A DNA stretch of 64,000 nucleotides from Azospirillum sp. (lineage in GTDB: Bacteria; Pseudomonadota; Alphaproteobacteria; Azospirillales; Azospirillaceae). Where the stretch lies: contig JAIXPD010000011.1 in assembly GCA_027486405.1 (NCBI GenBank), forward strand, positions 1 to 64,000, read 5' to 3'. Shown piece after piece: positions 9,701-17,871 of the stretch. The translations under genes were made by a program, and so were the position numbers. How positions within the stretch are numbered: the stretch's first letter is position 1; the number at the start of each line of letters is the position of its first letter. Below the pieces are notes generated by a model. The model was not told the origin of the DNA and did not search any database. It saw nothing but the letters and a program-made list of their open reading frames with translations.

Positions 9701-11596
9701 GAGCTGCGCCGGATCGTCGGGCATGTCGGCGGTAACGTGGACCGACCCCGACCCCCAATAGGCCATGCCCCGGAAGTTCGAACAGATCGCCTGTATGGTG
9801 GCGAAGGCGTCCTCGCGCGTCGCCAGCACCCCGTTGAAGGTGTAACGGGGTTCGAGGATCGGGATGCCGGCGGCGTCCTTGAAGCCGCTGGGGATCATCT
9901 GATCGCAGTAACGGGCGATCTGGTACAGCCGCCAGCGGTCCACGCGCGCCCCGCCCAGCACGTCCCCCAGACCGTAGCGCGGGTTGGTCAGCGCGTCCCA
10001 CAACACCCATGCGGGATTTTCGGTCGCCCCCGGCTTGAATGTGCCGTCCCAGATGCCAGTGTAGGTCCGAGCGACGGGGTCGTAATTGCTGGGGATCTCC
10101 AACCCGACCCGCCGCACGTCCACACCGATGGTGGGCAGTCGCCCGCCATACTGATCGGCCGCGAAGGTCAGCGCGAGCAGAGCCGAATCCGGATAGGTGA
10201 ACTTTCCATCGACGATGACGGAGAAGGATTTCCAGAAGGTCTTGTCCTGGATCTTCACATCGTCGGTGTGATCGTCGGTGGTGCGCCGCACCCGCACGTC
10301 CCACGGCGCGCCACCGGATGGCAGTTCAACCCGCCACGCCCGCTCATAGGCCGAGGTGGTCTTGCCGTCGATGGTCGCGGCCACACGCTCCTGCCAGATA
10401 CCGCCGGCTGGGCGGACATCGATGGCGATGCCGACCGTGCCGCCGTGCAGGTCGCCGTCATCGCCGTCCTGCGTCGTCAGCGCCGGCACCTGCACCGTGA
10501 TCCGCGCGGCATCGGCGTTGGTGTCGGTGATGGTGCGGGTGACAGCGGCGGATTTCTTCACCTCCGCCGACACGGTCACCTCGGTTTCGGCGGCCGAGAA
10601 ACCTTCGATGTGGGGCTGGTCGGGTAGGCCCGTCCGCCACGCCCACGACACCCCCTCGACGTTCCATGTGCCATCGGCGGCCATCAGGGGCGTATCGTCG
10701 AGATAGATGGACTTCGCCCCGTCCACCAGCTCCAGTTCGCCTTCGCCAACCAGATAGAGGATGCGGGCGGTGGACTTGGCGGTCAGGGTGTTGGGATCTT
10801 CCTGGGCCACCCGGCCCGATCCGCCGCCGCCCTTTCCGCCCCCGCCGCCCGCACCGCTGGGGCCGTCGTCGGGGAAGTCGCCATCCGTTGCGCCGTCCCC
10901 GGATTCTTCCTCCGTGCCCCCGTCATCGCCCGTGCCCACGTCATCCGCTGCGGCCGATGACGTGGGCACGTCCTCCACGGAAAGCCCGGCCGATATGACG
11001 GTGCCGCCGGTGCGCACCCGGCCATAGACCAGCGGCACCACACCACCCTGTTCGACGGAGGTCACCGCCCCGTTGAACAGCGAGGACTGCCGACGGTCGG
11101 CAGTTTCCAGGCTGCCCGCCGCCTTGGGCTGGGGCGACAGCATTTGCGCGGCCCCCTGCAAGGCCATGCCGGCCCCGAACAGGGCGATGTTGCCAAAGGA
11201 GATCGACGATCCGAACACCGAGAAGGCTTCGGCTCCCAGATTGGCCCCGAGCATCCCAGCACCGGCCGGGGCGAAGGCGATGGCCGCCGCCACCAGCACC
11301 ACGCCCAGCACGATCTTGGCGGCCCCGCCGCGCTTGGCCCCGGCCGGGACGGGGATGATGTGGAGAGGCTGGCCGGACAGCCCCATGGTCAACATCCCGA
11401 TGTCGAGATCACGGCCATGCCGACCGGGCGTGCCGCGCACGACACGGTATTCCCCTTCCCGCAAGGCGCGCAGGAAACGACCGGGGAAGGCGGCGTCGAG
11501 CGCCCGCACCGCGTCCACCGGCTGATGCAACGCGAACTGGTGGGTGCGGCCGAACTCACGGCCCAGATGACCATGCAGATGGACGGTGGTCAGCAT
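6749..11596 (-). CDS. Fused tail-tip protein: lambda I (tail assembly) :: J (host specificity)
   Basis: 1615 residues. Residues 1-205 look like the lambda tail assembly protein I family: an N-terminal ubiquitin-like part, a hydrophobic segment AAKIVLGVVLVAAAIAFAPA, and VPLVYGRVRTGGTVISAGL. A Gly/Asp/Ser-rich hinge (about 206-255) leads into a complete J: the tail-hub N-terminal domain, phage-tail_3-type modules, fibronectin III-like domains near 900-1080, a long helical region of Val/Thr/Ala repeats, and a DUF1983-like end. J contacts the host receptor. Lambda encodes I and J separately; here no stop separates them. The fusion is seen directly, and its maturation is unknown. Confidence 0.9.
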   Translation of the reverse strand: MLTTVHLHGHLGREFGRTHQFALHQPVDAVRALDAAFPGRFLRALREGEYRVVRGTPGRHGRDLDIGMLTMGLSGQPLHIIPVPAGAKRGGAAKIVLGVVLVAAAIAFAPAGAGMLGANLGAEAFSVFGSSISFGNIALFGAGMALQGAAQMLSPQPKAAGSLETADRRQSSLFNGAVTSVEQGGVVPLVYGRVRTGGTVISAGLSVEDVPTSSAAADDVGTGDDGGTEEESGDGATDGDFPDDGPSGAGGGGGKGGGGSGRVAQEDPNTLTAKSTARILYLVGEGELELVDGAKSIYLDDTPLMAADGTWNVEGVSWAWRTGLPDQPHIEGFSAAETEVTVSAEVKKSAAVTRTITDTNADAARITVQVPALTTQDGDDGDLHGGTVGIAIDVRPAGGIWQERVAATIDGKTTSAYERAWRVELPSGGAPWDVRVRRTTDDHTDDVKIQDKTFWKSFSVIVDGKFTYPDSALLALTFAADQYGGRLPTIGVDVRRVGLEIPSNYDPVARTYTGIWDGTFKPGATENPAWVLWDALTNPRYGLGDVLGGARVDRWRLYQIARYCDQMIPSGFKDAAGIPILEPRYTFNGVLATREDAFATIQAICSNFRGMAYWGSGSVHVTADMPDDPAQLVTRANVVDGVISYAGTARKARHTVAKVYWNDPSDGYRQTVEVVELPDLIATHGWNETEITAFGCCRRSQARRMGLWLLLTEHAETHTGTYTAGLDHMQAAPGQLVNVADPAFAGVRMGGRLLAATDRTVTLDAPVTIEAGKGYALSVVLPDGSVAERTVLADPGAWDVLTLAEPLPTVPTVLAVWVLTASDLAPRPFRVRAVRELAPGRFEVTALLHDPTKYARIEQGLALDPPSYVRDDAVLPAPTNLSAVESVYWVNGLPSARVSVSWTPAANPTVTGYDAQVMTPGGQWQNWKVSRSNGLDIEPAAEGKHVIRVSSVAYDGRVSRPAEITITVSGKGTPPGQPTALATTGGVRQITLTWGNPADTDLSHIEVWASETDDFRDAAKLAEVKATTWVNAGLPGIVTRWYWVRAVDLGGNVGDFNSNLGTPGTSLPLGVDDIATSVYSRWKDDLVTDLPGIDFTFLDSFVARRIDDSALAETVLRLTAQSYDRFAEIKRERGLTDSKIAVVDTKITETADSITGALAEQITTVASEFDDKLAVVNTSLTTLATNTSAVATSVETLRVDLGDSITAAVASERTARVTATEAVANAVQALRTDFNGNTATVASELRALSTATSATATLTDTLVTRVGVAEGSIQREISSRTTAEGIFNNAFTVMRGDIANAFGLIQAETAQRVSAEGIFNNAFTVMRGQVGQAQADILKEISTRTTADSALAADISQLRTRLDGNNASVATELKAWVDNRSATAQYTQQLLTTVGAHQTGIQTLANSLNGLSAHYAVTIDNNGYVAGFDLISKPVGGSPSSAFIVRADNFQVGMPGYGEATPFTIAPVNGTPTVAITNAMIQDAAIGTLKIQNQAVGVSMGIFGTGFQNVSSGSSILDGTITIASSCTLVGTFIGTHSSAAGSSFSYQVRGPYGGSSDALLFDSGTMSGGNNVMAANLYYALGPGAHRFYVKMHHDGASGHSCKNLGLNLTAFYR
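7614..7753 (-). repeat. Repeated 32-residue helical unit in J
   Basis: A roughly 37-bp stretch encoding EGIFNNAFTVMRG occurs twice, 96 bp apart, in the helical region of J. It indicates an internal in-frame duplication. Confidence 0.6.
10932..10969. repeat. 14-bp perfect inverted repeat in the I::J hinge
   Basis: GTGCCCACGTCATC (10932-10945) is perfectly complementary to 10956-10969 with a 10-base loop. It lies inside the J coding sequence and encodes residues of about 210-222, exactly at the low-complexity hinge between the I-like and J-like parts. Confidence 0.75.
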
Positions 11597-12312
11597 GGCG
11601 CGGTCTCCCCACGCTCATGACGCAGGACATGCGTGACCATCCGCCGCCACGGTCCATAAGGTTCCCGCCGTGACAGCCGGCCGGTCAGGTGGTGCAGCAG
11701 CAACCCGTCGTCGAGCAGCACGCCGCCATGGTTGGGAACGGGGCTGCGGACCTGCATCAGCACCACATCGCCCGGCCGCACGTCGTCCAGGGAGACCGCC
11801 GCGAAGCCGGCCACGGCGAAACCCTGGCGGTAGAGGTCGCCGCCGGAGAACCACCATTCCGCGTCGCGTGGAAACTCCGGCAGGGTGACACCGCGCTCCA
11901 GTCGATACCAATCGCGGATCAGCGCGTAGCAGTCCGTGACGCCATGCACGAAGGAGCGGCCGAGCAGCGGCGGGGGATCGCCGCCCCAGACGATGGGGGC
12001 GGACACCGTCTCGCCATCGGTGGCGACCAACACCCACGGCACGTCCGTGGCGACCTGTCCGGCCATGTCGCGGGCGGTGGGATGGTCCGGCCCATCGGGA
12101 TGGGAATGCACCACGGCGGCGACCTGTCCGGCATGCGCGGTCCAGAAGTCGACCGGGATCACGAAGGCCGTCCGGGGGTCGGACGCCACATTCGGGCAAG
12201 CGAGATAGCCGCCATCGGACAACAGCAAGCCGCAGGATTCCTGCGGATATCGAGCGCGGGCGTCGGCGGCGATGGCGGCCAACGCCGAGGGGATCAAGGC
12301 GGGGATCGGCAT
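11590..12312 (-). CDS. Tail assembly protein K: JAMM protease plus NlpC/P60 domain
   Basis: 240 residues from the ATG at 12312. The N-terminal JAB/JAMM metalloprotease domain carries HSHPDGPDHPTARD, which fits the H-x-H-x7-[S/T]-x2-D zinc motif. The C-terminal NlpC/P60 cysteine-peptidase domain has the catalytic Cys in VTDCYALIRDWY and the His in PNHGGVLLDDG. This two-domain layout is that of lambda gpK, which acts in tail-tip assembly and probably opens peptidoglycan during DNA entry. The stop overlaps the start of the I::J gene by seven bases. Confidence 0.92.
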   Translation of the reverse strand: MPIPALIPSALAAIAADARARYPQESCGLLLSDGGYLACPNVASDPRTAFVIPVDFWTAHAGQVAAVVHSHPDGPDHPTARDMAGQVATDVPWVLVATDGETVSAPIVWGGDPPPLLGRSFVHGVTDCYALIRDWYRLERGVTLPEFPRDAEWWFSGGDLYRQGFAVAGFAAVSLDDVRPGDVVLMQVRSPVPNHGGVLLDDGLLLHHLTGRLSRREPYGPWRRMVTHVLRHERGETAPC

Positions 12313-12322
12313 GGGGGATGTC

Positions 12323-13036
12323 TCAGACGCGGGTGCGGCCGACGGCCGGGAAGGCACGGGTGGGCAGAACCGCCGCCGCCCCGAAACGGGCGCGGCAATC
12401 GGACAGGCGCTTGCCGCATTGGTCGCGCGCCCCGTCATCCACCACTTGCCCCAGGGCATCGCGGTAAGGGGTGCCCGCCCACGGGCACGTCGCGGCGGCA
12501 TAGTCAAACCCGCCCGTATCCGCGTCCCAACGGCGGTAGCGGTGGGTGCAGGCATCGCGCAGCACCTGCCGTCCGGGCAGCTTGCGCCCTTCCTGATCCA
12601 GCGCCGCCGACAGTTCCCATTCGATGACGGTCTGGGAGAAGGAGGTCAGGCGCTCGACACGGTAGAGATCGGGGGGAAAATGCATGGTGGGGTCGGGGTC
12701 CGGCCCATCGTCGAGATAATCGGCCAGCGTGCGCAGCCGGACCACCTCGGCCCCCAGCAAATCCCCCGCCGTCGCCACCAGGGCGGCCAGGACGCGGGTG
12801 ACGTTGGTGATGCGCAGCTTCGGGGTTGGCAGGCTGCCGGTGCCGGTCAACTCGAAGCCCTCCGCCTCGATGTCCACGGGAGCGTAGACGACGCCCTGAT
12901 AGGTCAGTTCGGTCGCCGCCGACGGGGTGAAGTGATAGAGACTGCCGCCGAGCGAGCGGGCGTCCAAGCGGAAGAGCTGCACCAGCGTGCCCGGCGTCAG
13001 CGATTGGACAGCGGAGGTGATGGGGGTCGCGGCCAT
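12323..13036 (-). CDS. Minor tail protein L (Fe-S tail tip protein)
   Basis: 237 residues from the ATG at 13036, close to lambda gpL (232). Four cysteines sit in the C-terminal half in the gpL arrangement: DACTHRYRRW, AATCPWAGTP, RDQCGKRLSDC. In lambda these bind an iron-sulphur cluster. The protein is part of the baseplate-like tail tip with M, H, I, J and K. Its ATG overlaps the stop of gene M (TGATG). The start was chosen by this coupling and by family length; the frame is open about 190 bases further upstream. Confidence 0.92.
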   Translation of the reverse strand: MAATPITSAVQSLTPGTLVQLFRLDARSLGGSLYHFTPSAATELTYQGVVYAPVDIEAEGFELTGTGSLPTPKLRITNVTRVLAALVATAGDLLGAEVVRLRTLADYLDDGPDPDPTMHFPPDLYRVERLTSFSQTVIEWELSAALDQEGRKLPGRQVLRDACTHRYRRWDADTGGFDYAAATCPWAGTPYRDALGQVVDDGARDQCGKRLSDCRARFGAAAVLPTRAFPAVGRTRV

Positions 13037-13380
13037 CAGGCGGGCACCTCCTCGACTTCGGCCTGGAAGGTGGCGGTCGGCTTGTCGAAGCCGCGCCCCC
13101 ACTTGGTCGCCAGCCACAGCCGCTCCGTATCCTCCCAAGGCGCGGTCCACCGGAAGGGCTCGACGCCTCCTCGGGCGGCCAAGAAGGTTTCGATGGCGAT
13201 GGCGTCGGCGCGGGACAGGCCGACCCAAATCAGCGTCGCCTTGGTCAGGTCGCCGTTCAGCCCGGCGCGCGACCGCTGGCGATAGCCGTCGCCGAAAGGT
13301 GTGGAAAGGACGGTCGGCTGGCGGTTCGTCTGCGTCCGGTCGCTGGGAGCGCGCGGCGGCGTGAACAGGGGATGAGGCAT
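13036..13380 (-). CDS. Minor tail protein M
   Basis: 114 residues (lambda gpM is 109). The core FGDGYRQRSRAGLN and the PFRWTAPWEDTERLW stretch are typical of the phage minor tail protein M family, a tail-tip component between the tape measure and gpL. It sits between H and L exactly as in lambda and is coupled to L by a TGATG overlap. The four-base gap from the tape-measure stop keeps it in the same operon. Confidence 0.92.
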   Translation of the reverse strand: MPHPLFTPPRAPSDRTQTNRQPTVLSTPFGDGYRQRSRAGLNGDLTKATLIWVGLSRADAIAIETFLAARGGVEPFRWTAPWEDTERLWLATKWGRGFDKPTATFQAEVEEVPA

Positions 13381-13384
13381 GGGA

Positions 13385-15535
13385 TCACCCGATGGTGGAA
13401 CGGGACAACAGACCGCCGGGGCGGCTTTGGGACAGCAGCTCCTGCGCCACGAGCCCGCGCAGGCTGGATTGCACCTGACGCGCGACCTCGGCCGCCATGG
13501 CCTTGTCCTCGGCCGCGTTACCGCTGCCGCCGCTGCGGTTGACGGTGACGTTCACGACGTTGTTGACGACGGTCTGCCCGCCGACACCGCCGAGCGCGGC
13601 CATTTGCTCCGGCGTGAAGATGCCTTCGCCGCGCTTCAGCACCGCAGGCACTTCGCCCGGCATCAGGCCGGCAATGCCACCGGTGTGGTAGCGCGGGGCG
13701 GTGTCCCACAGACGGGACGGCAGGTCCCGGTTGAAGGTGGCGGCCCCACCGGCAATCCCGCCGGTGTGAAAGCCCTGCCACATGCCGAGCGGCGTCATGC
13801 CGGGCACAGCCCCGGTCAGGCTGGCGGCGGTCACGCCACCGCTGCCACCGCCGCCGAACAGACCACCGAACCAGCCGGACAGGGCGTTGGTCAGCGGCGT
13901 GGAAGCGGCGGTCAAGGCAATTTTGGCGAGTTGCTTGACCACACCCGACAGCGCGTCGGCCAGATTTTCGGCGGACATCACCGCCTCGGTCAATCCCTGG
14001 GCCAGGGTCGTGCCGACCTTCCGGCCGATCTGCTGCATGCTGCGCTGCTGTTCGGTGGCCGATGCCACAGCCTGTTCATAGCTGGTCATCGAATCGGTCA
14101 GCGCGATGATCTCGTTGCGCTCGTCCTCGGTCAGCAGCCGGTTTTGCTGCATCACGATGTCGCTGGCCTTGCGGATGGCCTCGATGCGCCGCCGCACGTC
14201 CTCTTCCTGGCCCAGCACGGACACCTTGTCGCGCAGATCGCGCAGATATTCGGCCATGCGATCCGGGCTGTCCGAATCGAAATTGTCCGACTTTTCCAAA
14301 CCGCCCTTGCTCGGCAAAACTGGCGCGGCGGGCTCCGGGCGTTGCCGATTCTGATCCCGCTCCCCGAGAATTTTCTCGATCTCGGCGATCTGCGCATCAA
14401 GCGCGCTGATCCGGCGGTCCTGATCGCCCAGGATCACCGTTTGCAGGCGATCCGAGCCACTGTTCTGAGGTTCGCCCAGGTCGCGAATGGGGTTGGCGAC
14501 CAGCGGAGCCGGCGCTTGCGAGCGGGTTTCCTCGCGGGATTGTACGGTTGCGGCGCGATCGGCTTTCAGCACCTCCAAACGGCTGCGCAAACCACGGTCG
14601 CTCATCTTTTCCAGGTCGCGAAAGCCGTCACGCACCTCGCTTATCCACCGCGCGAGCTCGGCAAACGCCATCGCCATGTCGATCAGGGTGGGGGCGAGGT
14701 CCACCATCGCCTTCTTGAGGTTGATGTCGATGACCCGGCTCATGCTGTCGAGCTTGTCGGCGGTCTCGGCCGCCGTGCGTAGGACATGTTCATCCACCAC
14801 CACGCCGAGATCGCGGGCTTCCTGGCGCAGCTTCTCCATCTCCGCCGTGCCCTTCGCGAGCGCGGCGGCCATCTTGGCTCCGACCTCCTCGCCGAAAAGC
14901 TTCGAGGCGGTCGCGGCCCGTTCCGCAGGGGACTCGATTTCTGAAAATCTAGCGGCCAACTCGGTGAGAATGGTATCGGCGGTCTTGATCCGGCCTTGCG
15001 CGTCGGTGACGGAGATACCAAGGCGTTCAAACGTTTCTTTGGCCTCATCAGCCCCCCCGGCGGCCTCTCCCGCGCGGATATTGAGCTGTTCCAGCGCCTT
15101 GTCCATGTTGTCGGCCCCGACGCCGGACAGGTCGGCGGCATAGCGCAACTCCTGAAGCGCGTCGGTCGTAATGCCGATCTTTTCGGCCTCCTCCCCGATC
15201 TGGTCGAAGGTCTCGACCGCCTCACGGGCCTTGCCGACCGCCGCCGTCAAAGCGATCACCAAGACAGTGAGGGCCGCCCCAGCCGCCAAGCTGCCGGCCC
15301 CCATACCGGCCATGGCCATGCCGATGGCGCTGGACTGGACGGTCATCTCGGCCAAGCCGACCGTGACCCGGCCGATGCCGGAATGCAGCACATCCATCGA
15401 GCGGGAGGCCGGCGCCGCCTGCCGTTCCAACGCATCCAAGGCCGACTTGCCATCCTCGCCCAGCCCCTTGAGCGCGGCGCGGACCTTGTCCGCGTCCTTC
15501 AGGGATAACGTAATCTCGAATTGACGCTCACTCAT
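13385..15535 (-). CDS. Tail tape measure protein H
   Basis: 716 residues from the ATG at 15535 (MSERQFEITLSLKDADKV), which overlaps the T stop as ATGAGTGA. It is predominantly helical, with hydrophobic segments near residues 75-105 (SLAAGAALTVLVIALTAAVG) and a Gly-rich C-terminal region (FGGGGSGGV, FHTGGIAGG twice) characteristic of tape measure proteins. The protein sets tail length and is ejected with the DNA. At 716 residues it predicts a tail slightly shorter than lambda's (gpH 853). Confidence 0.93.
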   Translation of the reverse strand: MSERQFEITLSLKDADKVRAALKGLGEDGKSALDALERQAAPASRSMDVLHSGIGRVTVGLAEMTVQSSAIGMAMAGMGAGSLAAGAALTVLVIALTAAVGKAREAVETFDQIGEEAEKIGITTDALQELRYAADLSGVGADNMDKALEQLNIRAGEAAGGADEAKETFERLGISVTDAQGRIKTADTILTELAARFSEIESPAERAATASKLFGEEVGAKMAAALAKGTAEMEKLRQEARDLGVVVDEHVLRTAAETADKLDSMSRVIDINLKKAMVDLAPTLIDMAMAFAELARWISEVRDGFRDLEKMSDRGLRSRLEVLKADRAATVQSREETRSQAPAPLVANPIRDLGEPQNSGSDRLQTVILGDQDRRISALDAQIAEIEKILGERDQNRQRPEPAAPVLPSKGGLEKSDNFDSDSPDRMAEYLRDLRDKVSVLGQEEDVRRRIEAIRKASDIVMQQNRLLTEDERNEIIALTDSMTSYEQAVASATEQQRSMQQIGRKVGTTLAQGLTEAVMSAENLADALSGVVKQLAKIALTAASTPLTNALSGWFGGLFGGGGSGGVTAASLTGAVPGMTPLGMWQGFHTGGIAGGAATFNRDLPSRLWDTAPRYHTGGIAGLMPGEVPAVLKRGEGIFTPEQMAALGGVGGQTVVNNVVNVTVNRSGGSGNAAEDKAMAAEVARQVQSSLRGLVAQELLSQSRPGGLLSRSTIG

Positions 15536-15893
15536 CGGCGGCGTCACCCCGCTTGCGCGCGATCACCTTGGCGATGCCCTCGGCCATGCCGTCGGAGTAG
15601 GCCGGCAGCAGCACGGCCATGGCGCGCATGTCCGCACCCTCGGCCCCAGCCAGGGTCAAGGCCGGCGTCAGGTCCAACCCCAGCGGGTGGCCGAGACCGG
15701 CGGTGCGAATCTGCCCCCAACAGCGTTCGCCAATGTCCCAGGCATGCCGACCGACACCCGTTTGCGGCGCGTTCACGCTCATGGGGCAACGGCTCCCACG
15801 GGGGCCGTCGCAGGCGCGGGGGCTTTGGTCGCCGCAACGCTTGCAGTATTCGCGCCCGTCGCCATGGACCCATGCGGCGCGGGCGCGGATGCG
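15528..15893 (-). CDS. Tail assembly chaperone T, expressed as a G-T frameshift product
   Basis: This frame is read by -1 slippage from gene G at GGGAAAC (15899-15893) and continues for 121 codons. The G-T product would be about 289 residues (lambda gpGT 279). The frame upstream of the internal ATG at 15782 carries YCKRCGDQSPRACDG, a Cys-rich, zinc-ribbon-like segment; this looks coding and would be lost if translation began at 15782 (84 aa). After 15782 come AWDIGERCWGQ and a helical tail. It functions as the tape-measure chaperone before tail assembly and is absent from mature tails. Its stop overlaps the tape-measure start. Confidence 0.85.
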   Translation of the reverse strand, partial: RIRARAAWVHGDGREYCKRCGDQSPRACDGPRGSRCPMSVNAPQTGVGRHAWDIGERCWGQIRTAGLGHPLGLDLTPALTLAGAEGADMRAMAVLLPAYSDGMAEGIAKVIARKRGDAADE

Positions 15894-16396
15894 TTTCCCT
15901 CCGTCACCAAATCCCGGTAGGGACGGGTGTAGAGGCTGGCGAAACTGTCGGCCATGGCGGGATCGCGCATCATCGCGGCGATGGCGGCGGCGCGCGCGTC
16001 CTCCGGCAAAACCGAAAGGACGACGGGCACGGCCCCGTCTTTGCCCGCCTCCTCCGGCCAGTCCTGGACAAGGGTGGAGGCCAGGGCGGCGGCGCGACGC
16101 ACCACCACCCCCGACCACTCGACGATGGCCGCCTGTGCCAGGGCCACGACGAACAGGTATTGCGCGAAGCCGTTGCGAATGTCGGGGTCGGAAAGGTCCG
16201 GCACTCCGTCGAGGGCCACCCCGACGGCCATCGCCTCGGCCTGTTGCCGCTGGAAATCGGCCAGCAGCCGCTGCATCTTCGCCCGCGCCGCCTCGTACAC
16301 GACGGTATCGCAGGGGATCACCGTCACCCGCACCTTGTTCGGCAGATCAAGCGCGCGGAGTCCCGTCGGCAGTTCGCCGACGCAATAGCCTTCCAT
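15779..16396 (-). CDS. Tail assembly chaperone G
   Basis: 205 residues from the ATG at 16396, which has a GGAG site. It holds the G position between the tail tube and the tape measure. The N-terminal two thirds are a compact helical domain (EAARAKMQRLLADFQRQQAE), and the C-terminal tail is Ala/Pro-rich. The zero frame crosses GAG-GGA-AAC at codons 166-168, a canonical slippery site in the right phase, so a minority of ribosomes should shift into T. The unshifted product is the abundant chaperone that coats the tape measure. Confidence 0.88.
   Translation of the reverse strand: MEGYCVGELPTGLRALDLPNKVRVTVIPCDTVVYEAARAKMQRLLADFQRQQAEAMAVGVALDGVPDLSDPDIRNGFAQYLFVVALAQAAIVEWSGVVVRRAAALASTLVQDWPEEAGKDGAVPVVLSVLPEDARAAAIAAMMRDPAMADSFASLYTRPYRDLVTEGNASAPAPHGSMATGANTASVAATKAPAPATAPVGAVAP
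15893..15899 (-). promoter_or_regulatory. Programmed -1 frameshift heptamer GGGAAAC (G to T)
   Basis: Read on the minus strand, G-GGA-AAC fits X-XXY-YYZ in the zero frame of G. Slipping back one base leads directly into the T frame. Lambda uses GGGAAAG at the equivalent place. Confidence 0.88.
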
Positions 16397-16398
16397 GA

Positions 16399-17358
16399 TC
16401 AATACTCCGCCACGTCGTTGGTCAAGGTCACGGTCATCATCGCCGTACCGGCCGTGGTCCGGCTGGCCTGCCACGCGAAATCCGTATCAATGCCGCCCGG
16501 CCCCTGGATCGACAGGCGGGGGCGGGGCAGATAGACCTGTGGCACCGTCACCAGCAGCATAGCGGTGGGGGAAATCCGGTAGCGGAACGCCAGGGCCACG
16601 GGGGTCTTGCTGGTGGCCTTGTCGAGCAAAGTCGTGGTGGCGAAGCGCACCTTGATCGTGCCCGAACACGCAGTCTTGCCGAGATCGACGCCCTCGATCT
16701 TCTCGTCATCGCGGACGGGCCGGAAGGCGTCGAGGTTGTTCGTATAGTTGAGTTCCCCGCCGGTCAGGGAGCCAAGAGACGCGCCGTCGAGCAGCACGGC
16801 ACCCTGACCGGCCTGGAACCGCTGGTAGGCATAGGACGAGGGGGAGGCATCGACGGTCTCATCGTCGGACGCCTCCCCCTGCCCCAGGACGGTGAAGGAG
16901 GTGGTGACCGTGCCGGTGGTCTGGATCGGCAGCTTCCAACTTCCCACCATGCCGCCGAAATGCCGACGGAACGACGGCACCTCGGGGTTGCCAACCTCGA
17001 AGGTCAGGGACGGCAGTTCGGTCGCACCGCTGGACCAGGCGTGGACCTTGGCCCCGGCGGCTCCGCCCGCGCCATCGGTGGTGGCCGGGGATCCCAGCAA
17101 GCCTTTCAGCCAGACGCCAATCGACCGGAGGTCCAGCGGCACCGGCACCTCGCCATCGACCGTCAGCGGACCGTAGCTGGGCGGCAGCGGGTCACGGCCG
17201 AACCCAAGCGTGTCGTCCTCGACCAGGGGCTGGTCAGCCCCCAGCGTGGACGAGACGAAGGGCAGCTTGACATAGCCGTCACTGGGGGAATTGCCGTAGA
17301 CGGATTCGAACGCCGCCAACAGCGAGGCGTTGGCACCCTGAGCGCGTTTGCCAGCCAT
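16399..17358 (-). CDS. Major tail tube protein (V position)
   Basis: 319 residues. MAGKRAQGANASLLAAFESVYG and LPFVSSTLGADQPLVEDDTLG open a beta-rich protein of the phage tail-tube family, longer than lambda gpV (246). The extra C-terminal part (SPTAMLLVTVPQVYLPRPRLS, then an AMMTVTLTNDVAEY end) is continuous with the tube fold. It lies between U and G as in lambda. It forms the hexameric rings of the non-contractile tail tube. Confidence 0.88.
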   Translation of the reverse strand: MAGKRAQGANASLLAAFESVYGNSPSDGYVKLPFVSSTLGADQPLVEDDTLGFGRDPLPPSYGPLTVDGEVPVPLDLRSIGVWLKGLLGSPATTDGAGGAAGAKVHAWSSGATELPSLTFEVGNPEVPSFRRHFGGMVGSWKLPIQTTGTVTTSFTVLGQGEASDDETVDASPSSYAYQRFQAGQGAVLLDGASLGSLTGGELNYTNNLDAFRPVRDDEKIEGVDLGKTACSGTIKVRFATTTLLDKATSKTPVALAFRYRISPTAMLLVTVPQVYLPRPRLSIQGPGGIDTDFAWQASRTTAGTAMMTVTLTNDVAEY

Positions 17359-17372
17359 GATGATGATGCCTC

Positions 17373-17801
17373 TCAGGCCAGGGGGGAAGACGTGGTGTAA
17401 GTGAGGGTGACGGCGAGCACCGCCGCCACCGGCGCACCGCCGCCCGGCGCGCCGTGCAGAACCAGCGGCGCGGAGGGCACCGCTCCATCGACCGCACCGC
17501 CCAAGAGCGGATCGGCCTCCAGCGCCGCGCCGATGGCGGCGAGCAAGGCATCGCGGGCCGGATCACCCCCGCCGGCCGACGACGGCGGCACGTAGACCTC
17601 GACCTGGGTGGCATGGTCGTAGGTGTAGCGGAGTGGCGACAGCACCACATCGGGGTCGCCGGGGTCGCCGTCGCGCAGCACGATCAGCCCGCCGGTGGGG
17701 ATCGCCGACGGCAAGGCGGCCACTGGATTGCGCTCGACGCGGGCGACCGCGTTCAACAGGGCCGCGAGCGCCGACAGCGCCGCTTCGCGTTTGGTTGTCA
17801 T
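17373..17801 (-). CDS. Tail terminator-like protein (U position)
   Basis: 142 residues from the ATG at 17801 (MTTKREAALSALAALL). The alternating beta pattern GGLIVLRDGDPGDP, then THATQVEVYVPP-like text and a PLVLHGAPGGGAP end fit the tail-terminator/gpU family that caps tail polymerisation and joins the head. It is placed directly upstream of the tail tube. The start was chosen over an upstream alternative because the extension overlaps the divergent region. Confidence 0.75.
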   Translation of the reverse strand: MTTKREAALSALAALLNAVARVERNPVAALPSAIPTGGLIVLRDGDPGDPDVVLSPLRYTYDHATQVEVYVPPSSAGGGDPARDALLAAIGAALEADPLLGGAVDGAVPSAPLVLHGAPGGGAPVAAVLAVTLTYTTSSPLA

Positions 17802-17871
17802 GATTGGACTCGACTCGCTTAAGGGCTGCAACGATCATCACCACCGCCGATACAGACGGGGAGACGGTGCG

